This document shows positions 12,052-23,499 of a stretch of DNA of 64,000 bases, in pieces. The stretch covers positions 152,999,915-153,063,914 of the forward strand of contig OZ010791.1 of assembly GCA_963932465.1 (NCBI GenBank), in the 5' to 3' direction. How positions within the stretch are numbered: the first letter of the stretch is position 1; each line of letters starts with the position of its first letter. The notes under the pieces are model-generated. The model ran no database searches and was not told the origin of the DNA. It worked only from the letters and a program-made list of their open reading frames with translations. Both the position numbers and the translations under genes were made by a program. The DNA is from Maratus speciosus. Lineage: Eukaryota; Arthropoda; Arachnida; Araneae; Salticidae.

Positions 12052-13399
12052 CAGGGTGTTCTATCCTAACTCAATCGGTGTTGACGGTAATAACTTTAGG
12101 AAATCTCAAGTATATTATAATGAAACTTTTAATAGATATGCTAACTTTTGTTATAAATTAGACAACACAAAAAAATTGGTAGAAGTTTCCGTTATACGCG
12201 CCAGTAGTATGTACTTGACGCTCCACATTTTGGACTGTGATTACACTAGTCTGCATGATATCAGATGATCAAAAACCAATGACTGCCCTTAATGCATTCT
12301 TTTATGCTGATTACAAAACTGTTCTTAGTTTCCTTGTACCACGTATAGTTTGTCTGCAATCGACCCAAGTTGATTGCGAAGATTCATCGCTGAGAACAAG
12401 CGTTATGTGGTAGTCACACATAACATAAATTTCCCTTCATCACACACGAAAAATCAAAAGCTGGAATTTTCGTTGGTCCTCAAATCAAAAAACTGATGAA
12501 GGACAGGGTTTTTGAAAAAACGATGAATGAGACAGAAAAAGACGCATGGACCGCTTTTAAATGTGTTATCGGAAACTTTCTAGGGAATAAAAACGATCCA
12601 AATTACAGGAATATTGTTGAAACAATGGTGAAAATTTTCAAGAAGTTGGGCTGTAATATGAGACTAAAAATGCATTTCTGCATTCCCATATCGACTACTT
12701 TCCAGAAAATCTGGGACATTACATTGAAGATCATAAGGGAAGATGGAATGTAAATATGATGGCAGTCTACTGTTGGATGATGCAGAGGGACATAAACGAT
12801 GAAGGAGGATCTGCAAGAAAATCAAAAAGAAGAAAGTTTGTTTAATTGAAAACTGTTTGCTTTTCATTTTATTAAAGAAATTTCATGAACTTATAAGGAC
12901 GTTTTTAACAATATTTTTAACGTTTTTTCTGAAATACTTTGTATGAAATTGTGATAAATTTTTGATTGCATTAATTAAAATATTGAAAACACAACTTCTC
13001 ATTTTTTGAAAAATCCTGACGTGATAGACAAAAAATGGAAGTTATTTCCAGAATCAGCATCAAAAATTGATTCAGAAAAACTTGTTCATAAGAAACCATC
13101 TGACAAAAAATTTAAAAATGCAGGCTAGTGTTATCAGATCGTACGGTATCATCGATTGCATGAGCACCCTGTTTTCCCAGAAATTTTCGTGATTTTATAA
13201 CATTTCACACAAAACAGGGTACATATATTAATGTTTGGAAATTTTTCCAGAGAGAGAGACATTCGCCTTCCATACAATATAATTTGAAATTTGATTTTCA
13301 TTTGAAACAGGGTACATATGTTTGCATTTGCATTACAATGTTTATGTTTTCTCAAAATCATTGCCGTCAACCCAAGTTCAGTTAGAATGAAACACCCTG
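12052..13399 (+). mobile_element. TA-flanked element nested at the centre of the foldback MITE
   Basis: TA flanks lie at 12050-12051 and 13400-13401. Ends begin CAGGGTGTTCTATCCTAACT and, from the right inverted, CAGGGTGTTTCATTCTAACT. Matching GTTGACGGTAAT / ATTGCCGTCAAC segments lie just inside. It carries the protein relic at 12430-12845. The ends fit a Tc1/mariner-like or similar TA-targeting element. Confidence 0.78.
12430..12845 (+). pseudogene. Relic of a widespread arthropod transposon-associated protein
   Basis: The frame runs GIFVGPQIKKLMKD, then WTAFKCVIGNFLGN, then VKIFKKLGCNMRLKMHF. After a one-base deletion near 12675 it continues in the next frame as HSHIDYFPENLG, YCWMMQRDIND and RKSKRRKFV before a stop. 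This succession is familiar from a very common family of uncharacterised repeat-encoded proteins in arthropods. I know no function for it. The upstream region shows no open continuation. The frameshift and loss of the N-terminus make it a pseudogene. Confidence 0.7.
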
Positions 13400-13931
13400 T
13401 ATTTGTGACTAAATGAGTGGTTTACGACCCCATGTTCTATGGCAATTTTTCGTCCTCTTATTGCCTTCCATCACCCCCTCTTAATTTGTCGGTCGAATTT
13501 TGGAGAACCCTGTATAAACAAAAAAGGATATGAAAAGATTTCGGTTAATTTGATTGAGATCTTGACGAAAAATACCATGTTCCACTTGCAACTGAATATA
13601 TATTTGTTCTAGATAGCTATCCATAAATAAACTTTTAAAGAAACCAACAATGGGAAAATCGAAAGGAAACATCTATTCATTTATTATCCCTTTCAGAGGC
13701 AAGGCACTTCTATTTGTAAAATACTAAAATGAATGAATGACGCCGGAATTTACAAACAAATTAGTTGAAAATAAGCAAGAGCTTTTCTTCACGTACTTAA
13801 TAAAACGAAAATTTTCAAACCGTTCTGGTGTCAATGTCCCATTTAGGGATTAAAATTAGGTGGTCCAAAAATGAACCACCGCCCTTGAAGGGGTTAACAT
13901 ATGCATAAGTATTGAATATAAGGATGCACAT

Positions 13932-15250
13932 TAGAGGTCTGCGTGGGCCGGAATTTCCAGGCCCGGCCCGGCCCGTTTGCATTTTTACAGTTCTCGGCCC
14001 GGCCCGGCCCGGCCGTTACAAAAAATCAGTGAAAACAGTCCCGGCCCGGCCCGACATAATTTCTATTTTTTAAAAAATCCTTTTTTTCTCAACATACAAT
14101 TAAGATTCTTTTAATGATTACTACATACATATTTATGGGAACATTTTACAGTATATTTTACATTACTATGATGTTCGCAAAACAGAAAACACACAATAGT
14201 AAACATTAACGATTACTTGTATAGTCATCGATTGTTTAGTCATCGTGTCTACAGACATTTCAAAATGGAAATAAGGATTCATTAAAAGATTAATGTAGTT
14301 CAGAATAAAGGATTAAAAACATGATAACTTTTGAAGTTGTATAATAAAAAGTAGATTTGTGAAAATATTTCTCTCATTTTTAAGGCTTTTCTCAAATCCA
14401 AAGGAGCTACATTTCGACACATTTATGAATTCTTTTCTTTTCGGAAACGCGTAAGTTTGGCAGATATTCTTATTTAGAAGCTATGTAAATGTCGTTTTTT
14501 TTCAGAGATAAAAGCAATATATCTTTCTGAAAATACTGTCAAAGTTAGCGTTTTGAATCGAATTTCCGGAAGCGATAGCACAGGAAAGGAGAAAAACGCA
14601 CAGTCACGTGACAGGAATCTCTGTTATCTCTGTAAGTAATTTATCAAATATTGAAAAAGCTATTCGTTTCCAAATGCCTTCAATAGGCAGGCCTGTCAAT
14701 TTCATGCCTTTATAGTTAAAAATTTTGTCAGAAAATGTGTCTGAAAGCTTCGCATTGCTGAGCAGTGAATATGAGAACCACCTTAAGGTATATTTCCAAA
14801 GATACTGTTAAGAGAAGTTCATTATTACTATTAATACTACAAAACACAATGACTGTTCTACACATCCTGAGATCGATTAAGACCAGTTCCGTCCCGGCAC
14901 GAGTCTGCTGAAAAAAAAATTAAACTCGGAATCAGACATCTTGTAACTGTACGATGCCGATCTCTACGATGGACATGTTACATTTCTGTATTGATGTTGT
15001 GAAACTCGCATCGGCTCGTGACGCACATTTATACTTCTCGAGAAAATCATATTCATCGAAAATGGCTCGAATTTGATCTTTTTTGCTTAAATTCTTATAT
15101 CGGGACGACAGGCCCGATTAATTTTTTTGCCGGCCCGGCCCGGCCCGTTTATTTTCTCTGTCGGCCCGGCCGGCCCGTTGAAAAAATTGTCCTAATTCTG
15201 CCGGGCCGGGTACGGGCCTCGGGCCAAGCCCGGGTCCGTGCAGACCTCTA
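13932..15250. mobile_element. hAT-type element with GC-rich CCCGG ends, long copy
   Basis: The perfect 8-bp duplication ATGCACAT flanks it (13924-13931 and 15251-15258). The left end is TAGAGGTCTGCGTGGG and the right end is GTGCAGACCTCTA. The 1.3-kb interior matches the short copy (6403-6769) near the left side, then continues with sequence the short copy lacks. It contains a nested MITE at 14383-14783. No transposase is recognised. The 77-codon frame at 15018-15251 is an artefact of the GC-rich right end. Confidence 0.88.
14383..14783. mobile_element. TA-flanked MITE (AGGCTGTTCTCAA family), copy nested in the hAT element
   Basis: TA flanks lie at 14381-14382 and 14784-14785. Ends are AGGCTTTTCTCAAAT and ATGAGAACCACCT. 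It is collinear along about 400 bp with 41671-42083, including the GGAAACGC and AAATACTGTCAAAGTT segments. It is therefore a later insertion in the hAT element. Confidence 0.75.
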
Positions 15251-15599
15251 ATGCACATCCGTTACACGGAGGTTAAACGGCCTGATTTTGATAAATAAGA
15301 TGTGATTGAGTTTGCTTCAAAATGTCGAATGATATTGGAAATGTGAAATCACTTTAAATTTATTGTAGACAGGCATTAAATTGTTGGACTAAAATAAATT
15401 CTTCAAATTACACGAGCATGGTTATCATTTTAAAAAGATATTGTCGGTACAATTTTAAAGGTACGCAATGAAATATCATAAAAAGAAAAATTAGGCGAAA
15501 AGAAAATTATGTTGAATTTATTAAATCAAAATGAAACGCGACGTGATACACTGACTCTCATTTTATACATATTCTTTTAAATAAATATGTACTTTTGAT

Positions 15600-16110
15600 A
15601 CTTTTTTTTCCTTTTGTTAATCGGTCTAATTCACTAGGAAGTAACATTTATGAAGCGTGTAGATTATATAGAAACTCATATATGAATTATGTCGCTCTTA
15701 ACGAAACGGTTTTTATTACTAATGTTTGCGTCATATAACTATCAGTTATGCTTAACGCACCAAATATTGCACTTTTTTTTACTTCCCAATGCTCTAAGTA
15801 CTGTTGTAATGATGAAGCAGATCATTATGTCGATTAAACAATGACTCATAAATATGGACAAGATATGTAAAAAAAGAATATACTTTCCCTTTCTTGCCTT
15901 GTATCTTGTATCTTATCGTCATTGTGGTTGTTGCATGCAAAGGCTGCCGCATAGCGTACCGAGAAAACCTTTTCCAAAAACTTCATGAATAAACGTGTAC
16001 TCTTCTCCGCAGACTTCTTTTATGACGAAATTCGTAACTTCATCTAGATAGAGAATGTCTTGTTCTTGTTATCGCTGAATAAATTTTGAATATTATCTAA
16101 CCATAACTGA
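15600..16110. repeat. Dispersed segment B (unoccupied site for the pogo-like MITE)
   Basis: It is continuous across the point where segment C is interrupted: 15675-15705 carries the joined equivalent of the sequences flanking 20793-22446. It contains GACTCATAAATATGGACAAG and GAATGTCTTGTTC. Confidence 0.75.
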
Positions 16111-16917
16111 TGACAGGAAATCGAATGACTGAAAGAAATATGGGATTAAGATTTTCGAAATTGGTATATTAATAAATGTGTGAGCTACCCTCAATAAAAT
16201 TTAACAGTTTGCTGACCATTGAAAAGTATACTCGTCACTAATTAAGAGTCCTTTTTCAGAAAAATCAAAACGTCTATCAGAATTTTTTACTAATAATCCT
16301 TGTTCTATTTCATCTCTGAACGTCTAACGTTAAATAAAGCGAAAAATAATGTTGAAAAATTCTGGTATATATTTTGAATCAAATAACACGCTAAACTGGC
16401 AACACTGCCGGTCAGCAATGCGTTAACTAGTTTGAGTTGTATAGTTTCTTTGAGACCTATGGATACCAATACAAAGGCTGTCGTTTTGAACAAAATTATA
16501 TATATATTTTTTATTATTATTACAGTGCACTCTCGTTAATGTGTCTCCGCTTAAGAGGTATCTCCGGTTAATGAAGACAATTTCGTTTTGTCCATCATTT
16601 CCTATTTACAATTAATTTTAAAGACACGCTTAATAAGCATGTACTACTCATCAGATAATACGGACAATTTTTTCACAAACTGACCGAGCTGAAGCGAAAC
16701 TGCTTTTATACAATACGGTGGGATTAAAAATGAATGGGACAAAAGCAATCAACATTAAACTGCTATAAAGGATTTAATTAGAAAATAAAAATATAGCGTG
16801 AAAGTACAGCTATACAAGTTTTATCTGGCAACAACGAAAAGTTTGCTATTATCGAAATCGTCACTAGAGCCGCTCTTATTTAAAATGGCGGTATCCAACA
16901 AGAAAAATCTTACTGTA

Positions 16918-17395
16918 GGGTCAGATGGGGTAATTATGACCAGTGGGTAATTATGACCGCCGTCATACTGGAGATAACTGTGATGGTAAAATTTTGTTTC
17001 AAGCTTAGATATTAACCTCATAATGTATATTTCATCTTAGGTATTCTTTATTACTAGTCTGAAGCCTTTTTGAGATCAAAATAGCAATTTGAAACTAAGT
17101 CTATAAAATTTTTGATAAACGGATTTCTTACTTTGGAGTTCAAAGTGGTCATAATTACCCCAAACATATGTGTATTGGCAAGTATAAAGAGAAGATATAG
17201 TGGTCATAATTTCCCTACTAGTGATCTTAATTACCCCAAACTTATATGATTGTGAGTTTTTGGTGGCGTAATTATAACCACCCTTTTAACTTTAAAAGAA
17301 AAACAGCTATGATAATTAAAACTTTTAAAATGTGTTCTTAAAGGATCAAAGTTACTTCCTATGTACTAAAAACAGCACTTTTCCAAATAGAAATA

Positions 17396-17430
<35 letters not shown>

Positions 17431-17474
17431 CAAAGTTGAAAATGTAAAAAGTGGTCATAATTACCCCTCCTGAC
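16918..17474. mobile_element. MITE with GGGGTAATTATGACC ends
   Basis: The left end reads GTCAGATGGGGTAATTATGA. The right end, inverted, reads GTCAGGAGGGGTAATTATGA. TA dinucleotides flank it (16916-16917 and 17475-17476). The phrase GGTCATAATTACCCC recurs internally near 17150, 17220 and 17265. A 31-base A run lies at 17399-17429. No coding region is seen. Confidence 0.68.
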
Positions 17475-17516
17475 TATATGTGTTAGATTATGCAAAAACT
17501 TCTTCAGTTGTTGTTC

Positions 17517-18801
17517 AGAGATTTTTTTCCTTTGAAGGTACAGTCGTGGAAAAAAAAAGTAAACACCCCCTACTAACTCCTCAACAAATCATCGTAGATG
17601 AAAGTTACTGGTACCGAACGATTGGAAATAAAGTCTACTTTTAAATGATGTATATTAAATTTTCTTAGGGGGTCATCTACATATTAAAACGAATCCAAAC
17701 TTCATTTTTTTCAATGGCAATACCCAGTTTTAACGAGATATTTCAAATCTTCGGTTCAAACTATGCCTAGACACCAAATTTCAAGTCATTTGAATGATAA
17801 GTTTTTGAATTATAAACATTCAAAATTTAGTGCTTCTAATGTTAAATTACATTTTCATATTTTTATTTACATCTCCTGAAATTATGCTCCTAATGTGCTA
17901 ATTTTTTTTGTAGCAATAATACTAATATACCAAAACATAAATACGCTAAATTTGCAATTTTTATAATTTTTCGATATGAATTATGCATTATGATATTAAT
18001 ATTCGAAAAAATTATGAATTGCAATCTACAATTTTTTTGATGGATTTAGATTTATTAAGCTTTATGGAAAACCAAAATTTCACATTTTTCTTCCAAGTAG
18101 TTTTCAAATTATGCTTAAAAAACGGCAAAATGATGGTTTAAGGGGCCGTCTATGATATATTTGTATAGACATTTTGAAATTTATTTTGCTGTACTATAAT
18201 CTAACAAGCTCCATTGACTCTTTGAGTGGCGCTTAAGCTACCTTGATCAAGAAAGGGGCTCTCTCGGTTAACAATCGAGTACGGAACTTCAATTTGGATA
18301 CAGCCCTTAAATTACGCTCGTTTTAAAATAATTAATTTCGCGGAAACTTGTGGTACGAATTGCATAAAAATTCGTTTTGATGCTAATTGAAGGGTGTAGA
18401 GTTCATTTATGCTGTCAGAATTGTGTACTGCCATTTAAAAAAACAAAGTTTGGGTTCGTTTTAATATGTAGATGGCCCCCTAAGCAAATTTTATATATAT
18501 CATTTAAAAGTAGACTTTATTTCCAATCGTTCGGAACCAATAACTTTTTTCTACGATAATTTGTTGAAGAGTTAGTAGGGGGTGTTTACTTTTTTTTTTC
18601 CACGACTGTACGTGAAGAACAAAGTGTTCGTGCCATTACTTTCTCAGGATTTACAGCAATTAAAGCAGTTGATTTAGTAGCGTGTTGAACTCGACAACAA
18701 CGGATATGCTAGCAAAAGTGTGGCAGGAATTGGATTATCGCATAGACACTTGCCGTGTCACGGAAGGGGCCTACATCGAACATCTTTGGAAACTTGTTTA
18801 G
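17517..18801 (+). pseudogene. IS630/Tc1/mariner-type transposase C-terminal relic split by a TIR element
   Basis: The right part (18612-18675) reads VKNKVFVPLLSQDLQQLKQ. After a frame change, 18703-18801 reads MLAKVWQELDYRI, DTCRVTEGAYIEHL and a stop. This matches the C-terminal tail of a widespread arthropod DDE transposase group (VFVPPLP then VWQELDYRIDVCRVT then GAHIEHL). The 20-odd bases left of the insertion (17517-17538) are consistent with the preceding DFFLWGY motif with indels. The 1068-bp element therefore landed within the gene. Upstream catalytic parts were not found. Confidence 0.7.
17541..18608. mobile_element. TIR element with ~190-bp inverted ends inside a transposase pseudogene
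   Basis: TA flanks lie at 17539-17540 and 18609-18610. Ends are CAGTCGTGGAAAAAA and the inverse TTTTTCCACGACTG. Inverted similarity extends inward for about 190 bp, including GTAAACACCCCCTACTAAC. No transposase is recognised in the 1.07 kb. The 60-codon frame at 18377-18559 is within the right arm and is not a gene. The insertion point falls within a coding relic (see 17517-18801). Confidence 0.83.
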
Positions 18802-20704
18802 TTATTGTTTCAAGAGAAATTTGTGTTAGTCCGTATTCCTCCAGATGCTTGTGTAAACCTGGAAGACGGCCTAAGGGGTGTCCTTGCCTTGAGTGTCTCA
18901 TAACCAGGAGTTGATTCATCCACTGAGTGAGGGAGGTCGCGACTCTTTTTGGTGGGATCCGCAGATCTCACAAACATTTTCATAAGTAACAGGCACCTGT
19001 ATCTCTTTCTCACTAATCATGGACCATTCCAACAACACTTATATACCATAAATAAACGAGACTCACCTCTTTACATCTGTGGATCCTTATCACCATCATT
19101 ACACTATATTTTACATTGCAGCCTAACGTCCCACTACCACGTTAAAAAGCCACAACAGATGACACTAAATGACTGGCCATAACTTACCTGCTTGACCGTC
19201 TAGTTCTCCTGCAACGTATCGCGGATTGTATGAAATTTTTAGAAGACCACGAATTTATATTTACCAATCACCTCCCTTTCTGAGCTAGTTGAGTCAACTC
19301 ATTGTTCTCAGCTCCCATTTCAGACAGGAGTCCTGTTTTGTATATAATGTAAATATCTGTCTTGTTTTCTTCGGTTTGTTTAATTTAGTAATTTAGTATT
19401 TTCATTTTATTTATTAGCATATGCATTTCACTTAATATTAAAAAATGTCTTGTAATTGTTTATGCATGTATAGACATAGTACAATTCCTGTCAATGTATG
19501 TACTGATGAGGATGACACTTCTTGTGAGTTTCAGAGTCAAAAATAGTAAACTGAATTTATTTTTTTTTTTTTGTATGTTATTAATTGTTTTAAAATATTT
19601 TAAAGACCAATCATTGTTAATGTATCTTACCATATGCAGTGGATTTGAGTCTTCCCCCCCGGGTTTGCACTTATACTCTAAAGCGAAAGTTGGATTCCCG
19701 GGGCGGTCATCCCTGGATTTGAAATGTGGCATTCTCGGTAGATTGGACGCCGTGGCGTGGCGGTCCCTTCCAGATGCACCGTGTGATAGCCAGTATTGAC
19801 TGCGTACACGTACCAGTAGTTTTTTTTAATAATAAACCCATTACAGCAGTCACAGATATGTTTTCTTTTTTGTCCCATTCATTTTGAATCAACCTGTATT
19901 TTTTTTTTAAAGCAACTTTGATGTAACTTCGGTTATTGAGAGATCAAGAAATTATCAGTGACAATAATAAAGAAAAAAAATTTCTACCACCAAAAAGTGA
20001 GAGGTTCAAAAGTTGGCTAATGCCTGTTTGCCGATATTACCCATCAAAATGGGATATAACAGACCAGATTATCGACTGTGCCTCAAAGCTGGAAAAATGA
20101 TATGTAAACAGATCATTTGTTCGGGTAATACAAAGAAAATTTTATGCGCCCTCCATAATTTATTATTTTGTACTAACAAATTGTCACTAACTTGATCTTT
20201 AAAACTACCAAATTAAAGAAAAAGTTGTTTATTAAGCAGTTAATCATTAAGTTAATAACGTATTTGATTTCTGTTAAAAAATTGAATTCAATTTATTCAA
20301 CGAAAGGCACCTTTTATTACATTCAAATGTGTATATCGTTGTGTATATCGATGTCGGTTTATGTGGTCAAAAAATGGTCTCCCCTGGAAGTTTTCACTAA
20401 CGGGAGTTCACTGTATTTATTCCATATAGTGCACAATTGTTGTTACAACTCATCCAGAAGGTGGATAGTACAGGACGGAATGCGGAGCACGAGGATTTTA
20501 CAGCTTGGGGGAGGCTCCACACCACAATGAACCTTCGTGAATCGAACCTTGTACCACCATGAGGCAAAACTAGCACCGTACGCTTTAACTATATCAGAAA
20601 TTTAGAAAAACTTAAACAAGGAACTTTCGTCCAAACAAGTTCTCCTGAGATTTTTAAAAATAGAGGTATGACTGTCGTTGCACTGTACATTTTGGTTGTA
20701 TTCT
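18802..20704. other. Mixed-composition DNA downstream of the transposase relic
   Basis: 18720-19200 and 19640-19800 are GC-richer than their surroundings. The overlapping short frames at 19460-19892 on both strands share no recognisable domain. They may be older repeat relics. Confidence 0.4.
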
Positions 20705-21332
20705 TTTTTTTTTTTTCTTTTGTTAATCAGTAGTAATTTGTTATAAAGTAACATTTATATGAACCTATTAAATTATATAAAAAAATCATGTACAGTAAAT
20801 TCTGTCTAAGGCGGACTCTGTATAAGCCGGAAATCTGTCTACCGCGGAAAAATGTTAAAGTCCCGGCGAACCCATAGAAAATAACATTAATTCTTGCTGC
20901 ATAAGCCGGAATCTGCCTAACGCGGAAACGGAAAGGGTTTTAAGGACCCACCGAAACCGAAATTTTGCATAAGGCGGAAAATAGGATATTTTAAAAATGA
21001 AAGGCATTCGTTTATGGAACTTTAAAACTAATATATATACGTCAAATACTCAATGTCGAGCAAAAAAATTAAATTCCGTAATACTTTAAAAAAGTTAATT
21101 CAAAAGAACAGAAATTATTTAAATTTTAAGGAATTCTTGCTCATGCCATTTTTTCCTATATAAATATGCATTTAAAAGTTATTATTACTAGTTGAGTGCA
21201 CATTTATGAAAATACGTATTGTCTACAATACATGGTGCGTTCACAAAGTTTCAAGACTGGTCTGATAATTCAAAATTTACTAAACATTTTTGTACCGCGA
21301 ACTAAAATTCTTCGAAATATGACCCTTGGGCA

Positions 21333-21566
21333 TCAACACACCGCTGCCAGCGTTTTTTCCCATTGTTCATAGGCCCCATAGAAGTCTTCGCACGAAAGGT
21401 TGTTAAAGGGCTTCGTCGAAGCTGCCTGGATCGCTGGTATCGTGTCAAATAGCTTCCCTTTCAGGTCTTTCTTGACCCGGGGGAACACACACAAAAAAAG
21501 CAGCTTGGACCAAAGTCGGGGCTGTAAACGGGCCTGCAAAAGTATTGCCACGTTAAACATAGCCAA
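21333..21566 (-). pseudogene. mariner transposase C-terminal relic (left arm)
   Basis: A 77-codon frame contains FPRVKKDLKGKLFDTI, IQAASTKPFNNLS and FYGAYEQWEKTLAAVC, in the order of mariner-family transposase C-termini. A stop interrupts the final CVDAQGSYFEEF-type ending, which continues in another frame. The N-terminal helix-turn-helix half is missing. Confidence 0.8.
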
Positions 21567-21603
21567 AACTTCGGCAGTGGCGAGCGGCGTGTGAAAGGGT
21601 GCA

Positions 21604-21891
21604 TTGCCGTGGGGAACAATACAATCGTTTCTGATGTCTGGGCGGACGCGACGGGTAAGGTCAGTTTTTCTCTGGAGTGCTCCATCAGTTTTGGCTATAT
21701 TTAAAGTGGCAATATTGCTGCAAGCCCCTTACATCCCCGACCTCGGTCCCAGCAGCTTTGTTTTGTTCCCCCGGGTCAAGAAAGACCTGAAAGGCAAGCG
21801 ATTCGACACGATTCTAGCGATCCAGGCAGCTTCGACGAGGTCCCTTAACAACCTTTCGTGCGAAGACTTCTATGGGGCTTATGAACAATAG
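21604..21891 (+). pseudogene. mariner transposase C-terminal relic (right arm)
   Basis: This is the inverted duplicate of the left-arm relic. It contains FPRVKKDLKGKRFDTIL, IQAASTRSLNNLS and FYGAYEQ before a stop. The first 30 or so codons lie in the spacer in antisense and are not mariner protein. Confidence 0.75.
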
Positions 21892-22448
21892 AAAAAAACG
21901 CTTGCAGGGGTGTGTTTATTCCCAAGGGTCATATGTCGAAGAATTTTAGTTCGCGGTACAGAAATGTTTAATAAATTTTGAATTATCAGACCAGTCTTGA
22001 AACTTTGTGGACACACCATGTATATTATGCTTTAAGGTTGTACTCAAATTCAAAGTGATGGCTTTCTGTCTCATTCCCGAAGTTATTATTATTTTTTTTT
22101 TTTGTGTGTGTGTAAACTTCAAATTTGTTTGTATTACAGCGGTACTAAGAAATTGAATAGCGTTTCTCATTTATTTATAAAGACAAAGGATCTTCCAGAA
22201 TTTCAGTTTTCGACAGATTTTCGAGTCAGGACAACCAATGAAAGATCGTGATAAAAGATCGAATGAAAGATCGCGAGCAATTCATTATAACTCAACATCC
22301 AATCTTTTTATCGAAAACATAAAACGCTATTCGACTGACATATGCTCCATTCCAATAAATCAGGCTCTTTTGCATAAGCCGGAATATTGTCTACTACGGA
22401 AAATTTTCTGAGTCCCGACTGATTCCGTCTTAGGCAGAGTTTACTGTA

Positions 22449-22850
22449 TAAATGACATCGCTCGTATACAAGCGAGTTGAACTAGCTATATGTAACGGCA
22501 CAAACACTTTGATTTTCGTAAACAATATTGTCGCAGCCACGAAGCAGCTCATTATATCATTAAACAATGGTTTATAAATATGGACAAGACAGGAACGTGT
22601 TTTTTCTTTTCTTTTCCCCATTCTTAACTTGCATCTCAGTATCATTTCATCACTGCGACTGCCTCATGAAAAGGCAGTCTGCATGGTGTACTGAGAGATA
22701 AACCATTTACAGCTTCATGAATAAACATCAACCGGTCTCCAGTGACTTCTTTTATGAAAAAATTCGTAATTCGGTTAATGTCTTAATGGAGAATGCCACG
22801 TTCTAGTTATTGCTGAATAAATATTAACGTCAGATATTACCTTACGCATT
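22449..22850. repeat. Dispersed segment C, right part (left part 20705-20790)
   Basis: This is the right-hand continuation of segment C after the pogo-like MITE. It shares GTCGCAGCCACGAAGCAG, AATATGGACAAGACA, CTTCATGAATAAAC and GAGAATGCCACGTTCT phrases with segments A and B. Confidence 0.75.
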
Positions 22851-23342
22851 AACTAACTTACCTATGCATAAGAAAGTTTTTGGATCGTAAGATTCGTTTA
22901 TAATGGTAGCAAGTAAATAAACATACAAAACGTAAATATAACATAACGCGGAAATTATTAAAGCACTAAGATGAACAAAAAAATCTGAAAAAGACGAGCG
23001 TGATTTCGTGGAGCAAGTCTGTGAAGAAGGAATAATTTCAAGTATATTTGCTCCAACGCAGCGTTTCGAAATTCTAGGTCGAATCTCAAAAATACCAAAG
23101 CTACAAAATAAATAAATAATTTTTTTTAATAGCACATTAAATTAAAATTATATTTATTAAAGAGTTTTATAGACCTCACTCAGAGATATACTGCGATATT
23201 TCATCTTTAAAATCGTTTTAACTTTTGTCTGCTAAATTCAGTCAACTTTCCTTTTTTTAATAATTATATTTTTTTTGTATAATTTATATCAAGTATAGCT
23301 TCATACATTGTTTATAATTAATTCTTTGTAGTCTTTATTATA

Positions 23343-23392
23343 GTATATATATATATATATGTGTGTGTGTATATTATTATTATTATTATTAA
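23343..23392. repeat. Compound AT/GT/ATT microsatellite
   Basis: An AT run, a GT run and an ATT run succeed one another. Confidence 0.88.
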
Positions 23393-23499
23393 CGAAATTT
23401 CCATTTTTTTATTTCGTTATTTTATTTTATTTTTATCATTCTCTCTCTTTCTTTCTCTTCTGCTAGTCAATTACTATACACGAACCAATATCACCTCTT

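Larger units (their letters stand above)
11941..13512. mobile_element. Foldback MITE (about 222 bp) split by a 1.35-kb element
   Basis: The outer ends CAGAGTGTTCCAAAATTCG and CGAATTTTGGAGAACCCTG are flanked by TA (11939-11940 and 13513-13514). The left arm 11941-12049 and right arm 13402-13512 are inverted copies along their whole ~110 bp, so the original was almost a pure palindrome. It is cut at its centre by the inner element 12052-13399. Confidence 0.82.
21231..22020. mobile_element. Palindromic mariner derivative: two 3' ends facing outward
   Basis: TA flanks lie at 21229-21230 and 22021-22022. The outer ends are CATGGTGCGTTCACAAAG and CTTTGTGGACACACCATG. The arms 21231 to about 21573 and about 21688-22020 are inverted copies of the same mariner 3' half. 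Each encodes the transposase C-terminus: minus strand 21333-21566 (VKKDLKGKLFDTI, then YGAYEQWEK) and plus strand 21604-21891 (VKKDLKGKRFDTIL). The roughly 115-bp spacer holds slightly more upstream coding sequence, with a decayed HGNAPFHTP motif. No complete DDE domain remains. It looks like a fold-back derivative mobilisable through its long inverted ends. Confidence 0.85.
20793..22446. mobile_element. pogo/Tigger-like MITE, copy 1, interrupted by mariner
   Basis: TA flanks lie at 20791-20792 and 22447-22448. The left end is CAGTAAATTCTGTCTAAGG and the right end is the inverse form CTTAGGCAGAGTTTACTG. Without the 790-bp mariner insert it is about 865 bp and collinear with copy 2 (54402-55174). 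An unoccupied paralog of the target lies at about 15675-15705. Confidence 0.88.

Noticed and set aside
16505..16620. Possible pogo-type left end (CAGTGCACTCTCGTTAATG)
   Set aside because: The phrase is suggestive, but no matching right end or target duplication could be found nearby.
18720..19013. GC-richer region with antiparallel 64- and 67-codon frames as a gene
   Set aside because: The frames overlap in antisense, begin inside the transposase relic, and show no domain.
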